A stretch of DNA of 6,169 nucleotides from contig JALVLX010000017.1 of assembly GCA_027032855.1 (NCBI GenBank), positions 1 through 6,169 of the forward strand, read 5' to 3'. Positions within the stretch are counted from its first letter, which is position 1. Each line of letters starts with the position of its first letter. The notes beneath the pieces were generated by a model. The model had not been told where the DNA came from and made no database searches. It saw only the letters and a program-made list of their open reading frames with translations. Both the position numbers and the translations under genes were made by a program. This document shows, piece by piece, positions 6,136-6,169 of this stretch. This stretch comes from Flavobacteriales bacterium (GTDB lineage Bacteria > Bacteroidota > Bacteroidia > Flavobacteriales > Flavobacteriaceae).

Positions 6136-6169
6136 CTGACATTATTTTTTGATATATCTTTTACCCACC

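Larger units (their letters stand above)
5603..6169. other. Intergenic region, no gene supported
   Basis: About 570 bases at the right edge, A/T-rich and rich in short palindromes, with stops in all frames. I find no coding region with a believable start, family resemblance or codon pattern, and no tRNA-like or rRNA-like sequence. It holds the A2M leader next to the gene and a cluster of REP-like and tandem repeats further out. The last 30 bases show nothing recognisable, so the next gene lies beyond the window. Confidence 0.75.

Noticed and set aside
5603..6169. tRNA, riboswitch or small RNA gene
   Set aside because: No cloverleaf, T-loop GTTCRA pattern or known riboswitch core could be found; the hairpins are explained by the repeat families.

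Overview
The window is almost entirely one very large minus-strand gene, preceded by a repeat-filled intergenic region. The organism is most likely a member of the Bacteroidota, perhaps Bacteroidales. The evidence is a lipoprotein-type alpha-2-macroglobulin (A2M) with family wording such as RWWYWYRP, ETPWLRDA and GGWYWYQAP, an A/T-rich leader with no Shine-Dalgarno sequence, moderately low GC, and intergenic DNA full of short palindromes of a kind common in that phylum. The taxonomic call is inference.

Positions 5602 down to 1 (minus strand): a single open frame of 1867 codons, translated codon by codon with no stop. It runs off the left edge, so the C-terminus is missing. The order is: lipoprotein signal peptide (Cys15), a helical and partly TPR-like N-terminal region (about 16-480), beta-sandwich macroglobulin domains including the MG2 signature (608-624), the bait-region domain (about 988-1247) with a flexible charged stretch, the MG7-like A2M domain (about 1250-1340), and an alpha/alpha thioester domain with an intact CSEQ motif (1483-1486). 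The expected product is an envelope-anchored protease trap: a foreign protease cuts the bait, the protein collapses around it, and the activated thioester bonds to it.

Positions 5603-6169: no gene supported. An in-frame TAA only four codons upstream fixes the start at 5602. The first roughly 100 bases upstream hold the leader, a weak promoter candidate and two inverted repeats. Beyond them, from about 5780 to 6140, lie at least four same-orientation copies of a palindromic repeat with core CCTACGG (CCGTAGG on the gene's strand), a GACGCAC/GTGTCTC inverted repeat, a 9-base tandem repeat and a perfect 8-bp inverted repeat. The region looks like a landing place for REP-like non-coding elements.

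No RNA gene, insertion sequence, transposase or CRISPR array was found. I see no wholly new system. The most interesting items are the intact thioester with its bait segment, the cysteine layout, and the composite repeat family.
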